DNA from: Chromobacterium rhizoryzae
GTDB taxonomy: Bacteria > Pseudomonadota > Gammaproteobacteria > Burkholderiales > Chromobacteriaceae
Direction of reading: 5' to 3'
Length of the DNA: 64,000 bases
NCBI RefSeq assembly: GCF_020544465.1
Contig: NZ_CP066126.1
Span: 1,550,001-1,614,000, forward strand
Shown here: piece after piece, positions 1-7,669 of the stretch
Layout of the letters: every line of letters begins with the position of its first letter
Position numbering within the stretch: position 1 is the stretch's first letter
The notes under the pieces: model-generated
The model's input: the letters and a program-made list of their open reading frames with translations, nothing else
What the model was told of the DNA's origin: nothing
The model's database searches: none
Made by a program: the position numbers and the translations under genes

Positions 1-1388
1 GCCGCTGTCTGCAGTTCTCCTTGCGCAATATGACGCCGCAGCAAGTGGCCGGCCATCTGGCCCACATGCTGGACGTGGAAGGCATCGCCTACGAGACGCC
101 GGCGCTGGCCTTGCTGGGCCGCGCCGCCTCCGGTTCGATGCGCGACGCGCAATCGCTGCTGGACCAGGCCATCGCCTACGGTCTGGGCGAGGTGAAGGAA
201 GACGGCGTGCGCGCGATGCTGGGCGCGGTGGACCGCCGCTATCTGTTCGCCTTGCTGCAGGCCTTGGCCGCCGGCGACGGCCCGCAGCTGATGGCCGAGG
301 CCGACGGCCTGGCCGAGCGCGGGGTCAGCTTCGAAGGCGCTTTGAGCGAACTGGCGGTCTTGTTGCAGCAGCTGGCGCTGATGCAGACCGTGCCGCAGGC
401 GGTTGCCCAGGACGAGCCGGAGCGCGACGCGCTGCAGGCGCTGGCGGACGCCATCGCGCCGCAGGACGTGCAGCTGTATTACCAGATCGCCATCCACGGC
501 CGCAAAGACCTGGCGCTGGCGCCGGACGAGCACGCCGGTTTCAATATGACCCTGCTGCGCATGCTGGCCTTCCATCCGGCCAACGCCCGGGCCGAAGCCG
601 CGCCTCCGCGCCCGGCCGCCGGCGCGCCGGCTCGCCCGCAGCCGCCGCAAGCGCAGCCGGTCCCGGCCGCGCCGGGAGGCATTTCGCCGGCCGCGCGGGC
701 CTTGCAGGCCGCCGGTCTGAGTTCGCCGGCGCCGCGGCAATCCGCGCCGCAGCCGGTTCAGGACAGCGCGCCGGCGGCGGAACCCGAACCCGAGCCTGCC
801 GCGCCCGAAGCCAGGCCGCCTGCGCCGGCCGCGCTGGTCCGTCAAGCCGCGCCGCCGCCCGAGCCGGAGCCCGAGGAGGAAGACGCGTCGGACGACGGCG
901 ACGTCAGTCCCGACGAGGTGCCCTGGGATCAGGGCGCGGCGGCGGACGAGGAGATGCCGTCCTATTTGCAGGCGCCGCCGGAGGAGCCGGCCGACTATCG
1001 CTTCGACGGCGACTGGCAGGCGCTGGTGACCGAACTGGGCGTCAAGCTGGGCGCGGCGCGCATGCTGGCCCATAATGCGGTATTGAAGGACTGGGACCAG
1101 GAACGCCTGGCGCTGGCGGTGCCGGAGAGCTTCCGCCACATGACCAGCCGCGATTACCAGGACAAGCTCAAGCTCGCCTTGAGCGAGCGCTTCGGCCGGC
1201 CGGTGGAATTGGCGGTGACGGTGGAAGAGCTGGGCCTGGAGACGCCGGCGATGAAAGACGCCCGCCATCGGCAGGAGCAGTTGGACATCGCGCGCGAGAA
1301 TATGAAAAACGATCCGGTGGTGCAGCAAATGGTGCGCGAATTCGACGCGACGCTGCTCATCGAAACCATTCAACCCGTGAAGGAGTGA
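1..1388 (+). CDS. dnaX: DNA polymerase III subunits gamma/tau, C-terminal part (5' end outside window)
   Basis: Clamp-loader subunit of the replicative polymerase. The reading frame is open from base 3 to the TGA, and the gene starts before the window: the first codons read CLQFSLRNMTP, which matches the end of the AAA+ ATPase core (sensor region) of DnaX, so a TTG at base 21 is not a real start. The visible part covers the clamp-loader lid and collar helices, then a Pro/Ala/Glu-rich linker of roughly 130 residues, then a folded C-terminal region that corresponds to the tau-specific part binding polymerase alpha and DnaB. Whether a gamma form is made by frameshifting cannot be judged here. 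It sits seven bases upstream of ybaB, in the conserved dnaX-ybaB-recR order. Confidence 0.95.
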   Translation, partial: RCLQFSLRNMTPQQVAGHLAHMLDVEGIAYETPALALLGRAASGSMRDAQSLLDQAIAYGLGEVKEDGVRAMLGAVDRRYLFALLQALAAGDGPQLMAEADGLAERGVSFEGALSELAVLLQQLALMQTVPQAVAQDEPERDALQALADAIAPQDVQLYYQIAIHGRKDLALAPDEHAGFNMTLLRMLAFHPANARAEAAPPRPAAGAPARPQPPQAQPVPAAPGGISPAARALQAAGLSSPAPRQSAPQPVQDSAPAAEPEPEPAAPEARPPAPAALVRQAAPPPEPEPEEEDASDDGDVSPDEVPWDQGAAADEEMPSYLQAPPEEPADYRFDGDWQALVTELGVKLGAARMLAHNAVLKDWDQERLALAVPESFRHMTSRDYQDKLKLALSERFGRPVELAVTVEELGLETPAMKDARHRQEQLDIARENMKNDPVVQQMVREFDATLLIETIQPVKE

Positions 1389-1395
1389 AACGATT

Positions 1396-1734
1396 ATGTT
1401 TGGCAAAGGTGGTATCGCCGGCCTGATGAAGCAGGCCCAGCAAATGCAAGACAATATGAAAAAGGCGCAGGAAGAACTGGCCACGGTGGAAGTGGAAGGC
1501 CAATCCGGCGCCGGCATGGTCAAGGTGGTGATGACCTGCTCTCACGACGTCAAGCGCGTCAGCCTGGACGACAGCCTGCTGGACGACGCCAAGGAAGACA
1601 AGGAAATGCTGGAAGACCTGATCGCCGCCGCGTTCAACGACGCGGTGCGCAAGGTGGAAGCCACCACTCAGGAAAAGATGTCCGGTTTCTCCGCCGGCCT
1701 GAACCTGCCGGCCGGCATGAAGCTGCCGTTCTGA
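1396..1734 (+). CDS. ybaB: YbaB/EbfC family nucleoid-associated DNA-binding protein
   Basis: A 112-residue protein of the usual family length. It starts with MFGKGGIAGLMKQAQQMQ, the typical N-terminal helix, and has the central VEGQSGAGMVKV strand region and a C-terminal helix ending in MKLPF. Family members are dimeric tweezer-like proteins that bind DNA with little sequence specificity; a direct role in recombination is only suggested by linkage to recR. A good Shine-Dalgarno (AAGGAG) lies in the dnaX stop region, so it is probably cotranscribed with dnaX. A perfect terminator palindrome follows the gene. Confidence 0.95.
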   Translation: MFGKGGIAGLMKQAQQMQDNMKKAQEELATVEVEGQSGAGMVKVVMTCSHDVKRVSLDDSLLDDAKEDKEMLEDLIAAAFNDAVRKVEATTQEKMSGFSAGLNLPAGMKLPF

Positions 1735-1756
1735 TCGCATCGGTTTCGGCATCCGG

Positions 1757-1784
1757 ATGGCTCGGCGCGCGCCGAGCCATTTTT
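1757..1784 (+). terminator. Rho-independent terminator after ybaB
   Basis: A perfect 24-base palindrome (12-base arms ATGGCTCGGCGC and its complement) at 1757-1780 is followed directly by a T run. It would end most dnaX-ybaB transcription before the SRPBCC gene and recR. Confidence 0.85.
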
Positions 1785-1804
1785 ACGTTGTTTCCGAGGT
1801 AGCC

Positions 1805-2260
1805 ATGCGCGGATTCGCTCATTTCACCGTGCGCAGCCGGCTGCGCGCCGACGCCGACAGGGTGTGGGCGCACGCCGCCAGCGCCGCTGGCATCAACGAC
1901 GAGCTCGGGCCCTGGCTCCGCATGCGCTTGCCGGGCGGCGAGCTGCCCGACGGCTTGAGGCCGCCGATGCGCATCGGACCGTGCCGGATTCTGCTGTTCG
2001 GCCTGTTGCCGGTGGAATGCGACGACTTGGAGCTGACGCGGCTGGAGCCGGGCGCCTTCGACGAGCGCTCCACCATGCTGACCCAGCGGCGCTGGCTGCA
2101 CCGGCGGAGAGTGCGCGCCTTGCCCGGCGGCTGCGAAGTGGTGGACCGCATCGGCTTCGCGCCGCGCGCGCCCTGCTTGTTGACACTGCATTACGGCATT
2201 TTCCGCCTGGTTTTCGCCTGGCGGCACGCGCGTCTGCGCCGCCGTTTTTCCCGATTGTGA
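1805..2260 (+). CDS. SRPBCC-superfamily-like protein of unknown function
   Basis: A 151-residue protein. An in-frame ATG exists at 1757, but it lies inside the terminator palindrome. The ATG at 1805 has a GAGGT ribosome site and starts MRGFAHFTVRSRLRADADRVWAHAAS, resembling the first strand and helix of START/SRPBCC ligand-binding folds (strand, then 'vWa'). A pattern of alternating strands follows, and the C-terminal helix is rich in Arg (RHARLRRRFSRL). No catalytic motif is visible. It is inserted between ybaB and recR and its stop lies five bases before recR, so the two are likely cotranscribed. Confidence 0.65.
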   Translation: MRGFAHFTVRSRLRADADRVWAHAASAAGINDELGPWLRMRLPGGELPDGLRPPMRIGPCRILLFGLLPVECDDLELTRLEPGAFDERSTMLTQRRWLHRRRVRALPGGCEVVDRIGFAPRAPCLLTLHYGIFRLVFAWRHARLRRRFSRL

Positions 2261-2265
2261 AAGCG

Positions 2266-2868
2266 ATGAAGAATCCTCCCGCTCTAGACCATCTGATTTC
2301 CGCCCTGAAAGTGTTGCCGGGGGTCGGACCCAAGACCGCGCAACGGATGGCCTTCCACCTGTTGCAGCGCGACAAGAAGGGCGCGGACAAGCTGGCGCGC
2401 GCGCTGGACCGCGCGCTGACCCAATTGACCCACTGCGAACGCTGCAACACCTTCAGCGAAACGCCGCTGTGTCCGATCTGCGCCGACGAGGAGCGCCGGC
2501 AGGATTTGCTGTGCGTGGTGGAGATGCCGGCGGATCTGCTGACGCTGGAGCAGGCCAAATGCTTCGACGGCCTGTATTTCGTGCTGATGGGCCGCATCTC
2601 GCCGTTGGACAATGTCGGCCCGCGCGACATCAATCTGGACAAGCTGCTGGTGAGGGCGGCGGACGGCGCGGTGGAGGAGGTGATCATCGCCACCAATTTC
2701 ACCGCCGAGGGCGAGGTCACCGCGCATATGATCGCCGAGCTGCTGAAGGAACGCGGCCTCAAAGTGACGCGCATCGCGCGCGGCATGCCGGTGGGCGGAG
2801 AGCTGGAGTACGTCGACCTGGGCACCTTGGCGCAGGCGGTGTACGAGCGCCGCGGCGTAGGCCAGTAA
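2266..2868 (+). CDS. recR: Recombination mediator protein RecR
   Basis: A 200-residue protein of normal family length. It has the N-terminal helix-hairpin-helix (LPGVGPKTAQRMAFHLL, residues 17-33), a four-cysteine zinc finger (Cys57, Cys60, Cys69, Cys72) and a Toprim domain starting at LCVVEMPADLLTLE. It ends with the conserved ARGMPVGGELEYVD segment. RecR acts with RecO (and RecF) to load RecA on SSB-coated DNA. A longer open frame extends upstream, but ATG 2266 gives the family N-terminus. The TAA stop is also the left flank of a MITE-like repeat. Confidence 0.97.
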   Translation: MKNPPALDHLISALKVLPGVGPKTAQRMAFHLLQRDKKGADKLARALDRALTQLTHCERCNTFSETPLCPICADEERRQDLLCVVEMPADLLTLEQAKCFDGLYFVLMGRISPLDNVGPRDINLDKLLVRAADGAVEEVIIATNFTAEGEVTAHMIAELLKERGLKVTRIARGMPVGGELEYVDLGTLAQAVYERRGVGQ

Positions 2869-3011
2869 GAACCTGTTTACGATCTGCTGCGCGTCGTGAA
2901 ATGTGACACGGTGAGTACCGCTTCGAAATGCTCATGTACCCTCTGTACATTCCGCTTTCTCAGCTGTTTTCGCCTTGTCTCGCTCTAGCTCGCGAGATCG
3001 TAAACAGGTTC
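2869..3011. mobile_element. MITE-like palindromic repeat, family A, copy 1
   Basis: A 143-base element with inverted ends GAACCTGTTTACGATC and GATCGTAAACAGGTTC. It is flanked by TAA on both sides; the left TAA is the recR stop codon. The interior shares long stretches with copies at 58204-58346 (same orientation), 9917-10056 and 35966-36096 (opposite orientation). It has no coding capacity. The ends and TNA-type flanks suggest mobilisation in trans by an IS5-group transposase (inference). Confidence 0.8.
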
Positions 3012-3033
3012 TAAGAGGGTGGGCGCGGCGGGG

Positions 3034-3062
3034 AAAAAAAGCAGGCCGGACTAGCCGGCCTG
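3034..3062 (-). terminator. Rho-independent terminator after hcnC
   Basis: Read on the minus strand, CAGGCCGG, a five-base loop and CCGGCCTG are followed by seven T residues. It lies about 60 bases past the hcnC stop. A second hairpin (GACGGCCCG/CGGGCCGTC) lies between it and the stop. Confidence 0.85.
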
Positions 3063-3124
3063 TAACAGAGGAACATCTGAATCAGTGGGACGGCCCGCCG
3101 CGGGAGCGACGGGCCGTCGCTGGT

Positions 3125-4396
3125 TTAGGAGAGCGCCAGTTCGACGGCTTCCTGCACCGTCGGCTTGGCGGCCGGGGCGTTGAAGCGGTCGGCCAGGAAG
3201 GGCGTCACGTCCAGCGGCGGCGTTTCGCCGCGCACCAGCGCGTCCAGCATCACGCCGGTGATGGCCGAGGTCAGAATGCCGGTGCGGAAGTGACCGCAGG
3301 CGTTCAGATAGCCGTCCACGCCCTGCATCGGCCCGAGGATGGGCAGCTCGTCCGGGGAGCCGGGGCGCAAGCCGGCCCAGCAACGCTTGATGTTGATGTT
3401 CTTCATCTCCGGCAGGCAGCGGATCGCGCCTTTGACCAGGCCGGCGATTTCCGGATAGGTGTTGCTGACGTCGAAGCCCTTGTCCTCCGTGGTGCTGCCG
3501 ATCAGGATTTCGCCGTTGTCCTTCTGCGCGATATAGCAATCGCTGGTGGTGATGCAGCCGCGCAACAGCTTGGGCATCTTTTCCGACAGCACGATCTGGC
3601 CCTTGACCGGTTTGACCGGAATATCGACGCCGGTCGCCCATTGGCTCAACTCGGCGGCCCAGGAGCCGGCGGCGTTGATCAGGGTGTGGCAGTGGAATTC
3701 GCCGGCTTCCAGCGTCCGCACGCCGGTGACGCGCGAGCCTTGCTTGAGCACGCCGGTGACATTGGTGTTGAAGAACACGTCGACGCCGTTCTGGCGCGCG
3801 GCCTCGGTATAGGCGTCGGTCAGGCGGAAGGGGCTGACCTGGTGGTCGCACAGGAATTCCAGCGCGCCGGTGGCCTCGTGGCTGATGTAGGGCTCGTTTT
3901 CACGCAGTTGGGCCTGGTCCACCCAGCGCACCTGATCGGACAGGTGGGGAATCTGCGCGGCGATGTGTTCGGCGTAGAGCTGGTCTTCCTCGTCGTAAAT
4001 CACGAATTTCAGCCCGGTTTCCTCGAACTTGAAATCCATGCCGTGGTTTTCGATCAACTCCTGATGCAGGGCCGGATACAGCGCGTTGGAGGCCAGCGCG
4101 AAATTGAAGAAGGACTCCGGCAGGATGTGCGGGGTGCTGGCGTCCACGGCGATGGCGGCGCCGGCCGCCTCGCGCTTGTTCTTGGCCGAGGTCATGCGGA
4201 AGAAGATCACGCCGCAGCCCAGGCCCACCGATTCGCCGATCGCCCACAGGCCGCCGGCCGAGGCGCGCGAGGCGTTGCCGGGGCGCTTGGCGTCGATCAG
4301 CGCGATTTTCAGGTCTTTGCGTTTGGACAGCTGGTAGGCGCAAGAGGCGCCGATCACGCCGCCGCCGGCGATCACGATGTCGTATTGTCTGCTCAT
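3125..4396 (-). CDS. hcnC: Hydrogen cyanide synthase subunit HcnC (FAD-dependent glycine oxidase-like)
   Basis: A 423-residue DAO-family flavoprotein. The dinucleotide fold DIVIAGGGVIGASCAYQL is at the N-terminus and a typical glycine-oxidase C-terminus follows (RCWAGLRPGSPDELPILGP, then GHFRTGILTSAITG). HcnABC is a membrane-associated glycine dehydrogenase that oxidises glycine to HCN and CO2, passing electrons to the respiratory chain. The ATG at 4396 begins MSRQYDIVIAGGG, two bases after the hcnB stop; a longer frame overlaps hcnB and is not preferred. It is the last gene of hcnABC. Confidence 0.93.
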   Translation of the reverse strand: MSRQYDIVIAGGGVIGASCAYQLSKRKDLKIALIDAKRPGNASRASAGGLWAIGESVGLGCGVIFFRMTSAKNKREAAGAAIAVDASTPHILPESFFNFALASNALYPALHQELIENHGMDFKFEETGLKFVIYDEEDQLYAEHIAAQIPHLSDQVRWVDQAQLRENEPYISHEATGALEFLCDHQVSPFRLTDAYTEAARQNGVDVFFNTNVTGVLKQGSRVTGVRTLEAGEFHCHTLINAAGSWAAELSQWATGVDIPVKPVKGQIVLSEKMPKLLRGCITTSDCYIAQKDNGEILIGSTTEDKGFDVSNTYPEIAGLVKGAIRCLPEMKNINIKRCWAGLRPGSPDELPILGPMQGVDGYLNACGHFRTGILTSAITGVMLDALVRGETPPLDVTPFLADRFNAPAAKPTVQEAVELALS

Positions 4397-4398
4397 GG

Positions 4399-5796
4399 TC
4401 AGGCCTCTTCGGTTTCGGTTTGGAAGGCGGAGAACGGCAAGGGGTCCAGCGGGAAGCGCGGGCGGATCCAGCCCACGTCCGCCTTGCCGGTGTGCTCGCG
4501 CAGGCGGTCGCTGCAATAGCCGACGCACATCTTGCCCTGGCAATCGCCCATGCTGACGCGGGTGCGCATCTTCAGGCTGATCAAGTCCTGCACGCCTTGT
4601 TCCAGCGCGGCGTCGATGTCTTTGCGCAGCGCGTTCTCGCAGCGGCAGATCACCGTGTCTTCCTGCGGCAGCGTCAGCTGTCCGCTGCCGCGTTGGGTGA
4701 AGCTGTCTATGCCCACGCGGAAGCGCAGCACCGTTTTCAGTTCCGTCAGGTAGCGCTGGCGGTTTTTCTCGGCCAGTTCGGCGCTGATCGCGCCGCGTTG
4801 CTTGAGGATGGACTGGGCGGCGATGCGGCCGCTCAGCATGGCGGCTTCGCCGCCGCGCAGGCCGCCGATGTCGCCGGCCAGGTGGATGTGGGCTTCGCTG
4901 CTTTGCTGCCAGCCGTTGATTTCCGGCTTGAGGAAGCCGTCGGCGTCGTAAGCGTGGCGCAGGCCCATTTGCTGGGTCAGCTGGGTGCGCGGAATGAAGC
5001 CGTAGCCCACCGCCAGGGTTTCCGTGGCCAGGCTGACCGCGCGGTTCAGGTCCGGCGTCCAGTTGTCGTCGTAAGGCGCGACGGTGACTTCCTGCACCTC
5101 TTGCTGGCCGCTCGCCTCCACTACGCCCCAGCCGTAGTGCAGCGGCACGCCGTGGCGTTTCAGGTAGGCCAGCATGCTCAGGCCGTCCAGGAACAGCTGC
5201 GGCTTGTTCAGCATGGCCAGGGTTTCCTTGGCGATGCGGCCGAAGGAACTGGCTTCGTAGACGCCCTGAACGTCGGCGCCGGCGCGATGCAATTGACAGG
5301 CCACCAGCGGCAGCAGGGGACCGGTGCCGACGATGGTGGTGCGGCCCAGCGGCTTGACCACGCCGCTCTTGATCTGCAATTGTAGGCCGCCCAGCATGAT
5401 CACGCCGGGCAGGGTCCAGCCGGGGAAGGGCACGCTGCGTTCGTGGCAGCCGGCGGACAGCAGCAATTGTTCAAAGTCGATCTTTTCGACTTTTTCCTGT
5501 TCATTCAGCGCGTACAGCCACTGGCCGGCTTCGCCGCCGACGACGCGGGTGTTCAGTTTGATCTCCACCGCGTGGCTGACTTCGGCGAACTGCGCGTGCA
5601 GCGCCTGCATGGCGTCGCGGTAGCGCTCGCCCAAATAGTCCAGGGTCACGCCCTGGCGCAGCGGGCCGCGGTAAACCACGCCGCCCAGGCGCGAGGCTTC
5701 GTCTATCAGCGTGCAGGGCAGGCCGTGCTTGACCAGCTCGATGGCCGCGGCCATGCCGGCGGGGCCGCCGCCGACGATGATGGGACGCGCGCTCAT
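4399..5796 (-). CDS. hcnB: Hydrogen cyanide synthase subunit HcnB (FAD/NAD-binding)
   Basis: A 465-residue flavoprotein. It has an N-terminal FAD fold PIIVGGGPAGMAAAIELV, a central second dinucleotide-binding region (TTIVGTGPLLPLVA) and a C-terminal BFD-like iron-sulfur segment with CRCE and GDCQGKMCVGYC. This is the domain order of HcnB and of related octopine/opine dehydrogenase B subunits; the neighbouring hcnA and hcnC decide for HCN synthase. The start ATG overlaps the hcnA stop by four bases (ATGA), giving translational coupling. Confidence 0.93.
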   Translation of the reverse strand: MSARPIIVGGGPAGMAAAIELVKHGLPCTLIDEASRLGGVVYRGPLRQGVTLDYLGERYRDAMQALHAQFAEVSHAVEIKLNTRVVGGEAGQWLYALNEQEKVEKIDFEQLLLSAGCHERSVPFPGWTLPGVIMLGGLQLQIKSGVVKPLGRTTIVGTGPLLPLVACQLHRAGADVQGVYEASSFGRIAKETLAMLNKPQLFLDGLSMLAYLKRHGVPLHYGWGVVEASGQQEVQEVTVAPYDDNWTPDLNRAVSLATETLAVGYGFIPRTQLTQQMGLRHAYDADGFLKPEINGWQQSSEAHIHLAGDIGGLRGGEAAMLSGRIAAQSILKQRGAISAELAEKNRQRYLTELKTVLRFRVGIDSFTQRGSGQLTLPQEDTVICRCENALRKDIDAALEQGVQDLISLKMRTRVSMGDCQGKMCVGYCSDRLREHTGKADVGWIRPRFPLDPLPFSAFQTETEEA

Positions 5797-6107
5797 TGCA
5801 GGCCCTCCAGTTCGATGCGATTGGCCGCGGTTTCCACGGTCATGCCGGGCTGCACCACGGTCTGGCAGGCGCGGCGCTTGTAGCGGCCGTCGATGCGCAC
5901 CAGGCAGCAATGGCAGACGCCCATGCCGCAATAGGAACCCATGCTTTGCTGGCTGTCGTTGCGGCTGACGCGGCGCAAGCCGACGGCGTTGAGCACGCTG
6001 AGCACGGTCTCGCCCTGCGCGGCGGCGACGGTGTTGCCATTGATGTTGATGGCGATTTGATCTTCATTCAATTTCTGAATGTCATATTTTCTGTCTAAAT
6101 TTGGCAT
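5793..6107 (-). CDS. hcnA: Hydrogen cyanide synthase subunit HcnA ([2Fe-2S] protein)
   Basis: A 104-residue ferredoxin-like subunit. The cluster ligands are visible as Cys60, Cys65, Cys68 and Cys81 in YCGMGVCHCCLVRIDGR...RRACQT. The ATG at 6107 gives MPNLDRKYDIQ, which aligns with the N-terminus I know for Pseudomonas HcnA (MxLLERQxDIQ). An upstream in-frame GTG at 6137 would add ten residues without a better ribosome site. It is the first gene of the operon; a 500-base leader region with regulatory candidates lies upstream. Confidence 0.92.
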   Translation of the reverse strand: MPNLDRKYDIQKLNEDQIAININGNTVAAAQGETVLSVLNAVGLRRVSRNDSQQSMGSYCGMGVCHCCLVRIDGRYKRRACQTVVQPGMTVETAANRIELEGLQ

Positions 6108-6202
6108 CGAAATAGCTCGTTTTGGTTCTACTGACACGATAAGGGAGCGCCGGATGGAGCGCGGAGTGGACAGTCGCTTCCGGCGGCGAGCGATTTGGTC
6201 AC

Positions 6203-6228
6203 GCCTGACTATGGTCAGACAATCAGGC
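6203..6228 (-). promoter_or_regulatory. Nested dyad upstream of hcnA, possible LuxR-family (CviR-like) site
   Basis: An inner palindrome CTGAC-TATG-GTCAG (6205-6218) sits beside an outer pair GCCTGA/TCAGGC (6203-6208 and 6223-6228), about 100 bases before the hcnA ATG. It resembles the CTG...CAG style of CviR/LuxR operators but is two bases shorter than the 16-base consensus I remember. Quorum control of cyanide is known in Chromobacterium; that this site mediates it is inference. Confidence 0.4.
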
Positions 6229-6470
6229 TATTTGGCGATTGCCGTAGCCTAATTATGATGAATCGCTTTTTAATTGTCGCAAGCATTGTTATCGCATTGT
6301 ATGGGTACAGGCAATGTACAGATTGCTGTGATCAGATGTATACAGATTGGCGGGCACAGCAGGGGATTGGCGGGCGTTTGTCTTGTGTTTATTTTTGAAA
6401 AACAATGACTTGATTGGCTTTTGCGCGTAACTAGACCGTTGGAATAATGTATTTTTCTGTTATTTTAATG

Positions 6471-6514
6471 CGTATAGCATTTTCAAAACTGTGCATTATT
6501 TGATTATGATCAAA
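6471..6514 (-). promoter_or_regulatory. FNR/ANR-type promoter of the hcn operon
   Basis: TTGAT-TATG-ATCAA at 6500-6513 is a perfect FNR/ANR box. Read toward hcnA, a TATACG hexamer at 6476-6471 is spaced so that a start near 6464 puts the box centre at about -42.5, the class II activator position. The predicted leader to hcnA is about 355 nt. ANR control of hcnA under low oxygen is established in Pseudomonas. The region 6108-6620 holds no convincing gene and is much more AT-rich than its surroundings. Confidence 0.65.
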
Positions 6515-6620
6515 TGGCTAGAAAGCTGATGTCATCATCATTATTTTAGCCATTGGATATAGTGTGTCTAAAGACTTTTCTGTTTGAAACCAAGTGCTTG
6601 CCGCGCTTGGTGGGCGGTAT

Positions 6621-7316
6621 TCAGGCCGGCTTGCGCGCGCCGCGGCCGTTTTCGCCTTGATGCTCCTGGTGCCAGGCCTCCAGGGCTTCTTCCGCGTTCA
6701 GAATGTGTTGTCTCAGGAAGGCGGCGGCGCTGACCGCGTCCTTGCGGCGGCACAGTTCGAGCATTTCGCTGTGCTCGCGATGGGCGCGGTCGCTGAAATT
6801 GGTCAGCAGAATCTGCATCCGGGTGTAGCGATCGGTGCGATTGTGCAACTGTTCGATCAGCGCCAGGGTTTGCGGCCGGTCGGCCGCCTGGTACAGCGCT
6901 AGGTGGAAGCGCGAATTCAGAATGCCCCAGGCGCCGACATCCCGTCGGCGCAGCGCCTCCTCGAACTGCGCCAGCAGCGCGCCGGCCGCGTCCAGATCCG
7001 CCTGGGTCTGCCGCGGCACCGCCTCCAGCAACATATCGCATTCCAGCAGCACTCTCACCCGCAGCAATTCCAGCACTTCCGGCAGCGACAGCTGGGCGAT
7101 CACCGCGCCGCGCCGTTCGGTGATGGCCACCAATCCTTCCGCCTCCAGTTGACGCAGCGCCTCTCGCAGCGGCACCCGGCTGACGCCCAGTTCCTTGGAC
7201 AGCGCCTCCTGGCGCAGTTGGGTGCCGGCCGGCCACTCTCCCAGCAGGATGCGCTGGCGCAGCGTGTCGGTGGTGGTGGCGGTGAGGGTTTGGCGCGGAA
7301 CGGTGGTTTGGGGCAT
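6621..7316 (-). CDS. GntR-family regulator with FCD ligand domain, likely of the hydroxyproline operon
   Basis: A 231-residue protein. It has an N-terminal winged helix (LRQRILLGEWPAGTQLRQE, then LGVSRVPLREALRQLEAEG) at about residues 12-75, then an all-helical FCD domain (LRVRVLLECDMLLEA ... FHLALYQAA ... EHSEMLELC) with the usual metal/ligand His residues. The start at 7316 (MPQTTVPRQ) is chosen because the upstream extension is not family-like. The gene is divergent from the hydroxyproline epimerase, the usual arrangement for a local regulator. The effector is probably hydroxyproline or an intermediate (inference). Confidence 0.88.
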   Translation of the reverse strand: MPQTTVPRQTLTATTTDTLRQRILLGEWPAGTQLRQEALSKELGVSRVPLREALRQLEAEGLVAITERRGAVIAQLSLPEVLELLRVRVLLECDMLLEAVPRQTQADLDAAGALLAQFEEALRRRDVGAWGILNSRFHLALYQAADRPQTLALIEQLHNRTDRYTRMQILLTNFSDRAHREHSEMLELCRRKDAVSAAAFLRQHILNAEEALEAWHQEHQGENGRGARKPA

Positions 7317-7426
7317 GGCGAAATCGGCGGTTGGAGTTTTCAAATTATCACAGGCGCGGGGAGGGCGGGCAATGGCCGCGTCCAGTCTTTGTTTTGGCAT
7401 GGATTATGGGCGTGCTTGCTGTAATT

Positions 7427-7436
7427 TTGTATTCAA
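7427..7436. promoter_or_regulatory. Candidate GntR operator, copy 1
   Basis: The near-palindrome TTGTATTCAA occurs here and again at 7613-7622, both in the 353-base AT-rich space between the divergent regulator and epimerase genes. FCD-subfamily GntR proteins often bind TTGTATACAA-like sites. Assignment is by repetition and position only. Confidence 0.45.
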
Positions 7437-7612
7437 TTATTCATGGTTTCATCCATTTTTTAAGGTGTTTTTGAGTTGGTAGCGATGCTGCAATGCAAGG
7501 TGATTAAAAAACAACACACAATAACACATTGATTTTATTGTAAAATTAATTGTTTCACATATGAGGTAACGCAATATTATCGCAAGCGCTTGTCTGTTGA
7601 GTGCCTCAAAAA

Positions 7613-7622
7613 TTGTATTCAA
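7613..7622. promoter_or_regulatory. Candidate GntR operator, copy 2
   Basis: Second TTGTATTCAA, 47 bases before the epimerase ATG, where a bound repressor would block the start or early leader of the operon. The stretch between the two copies is AT-rich and holds several possible promoter hexamers, none decisive. Confidence 0.45.
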
Positions 7623-7669
7623 AAATGAGCGCGGTTAGAGTGGCCCCATCACAAGCGAGGAGCAAGAAC

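Noticed and set aside
2975..4519. 514-codon plus-strand frame opposite hcnC
   Set aside because: hcnC on the other strand has clear family motifs; this frame is its shadow.
6195..6398. 67-codon plus-strand open frame with a hydrophobic stretch in the hcn upstream region
   Set aside because: No ribosome site at either Met option, no family resemblance, and it overlaps the dyad and leader of hcnA. Treated as chance in AT-rich regulatory DNA.
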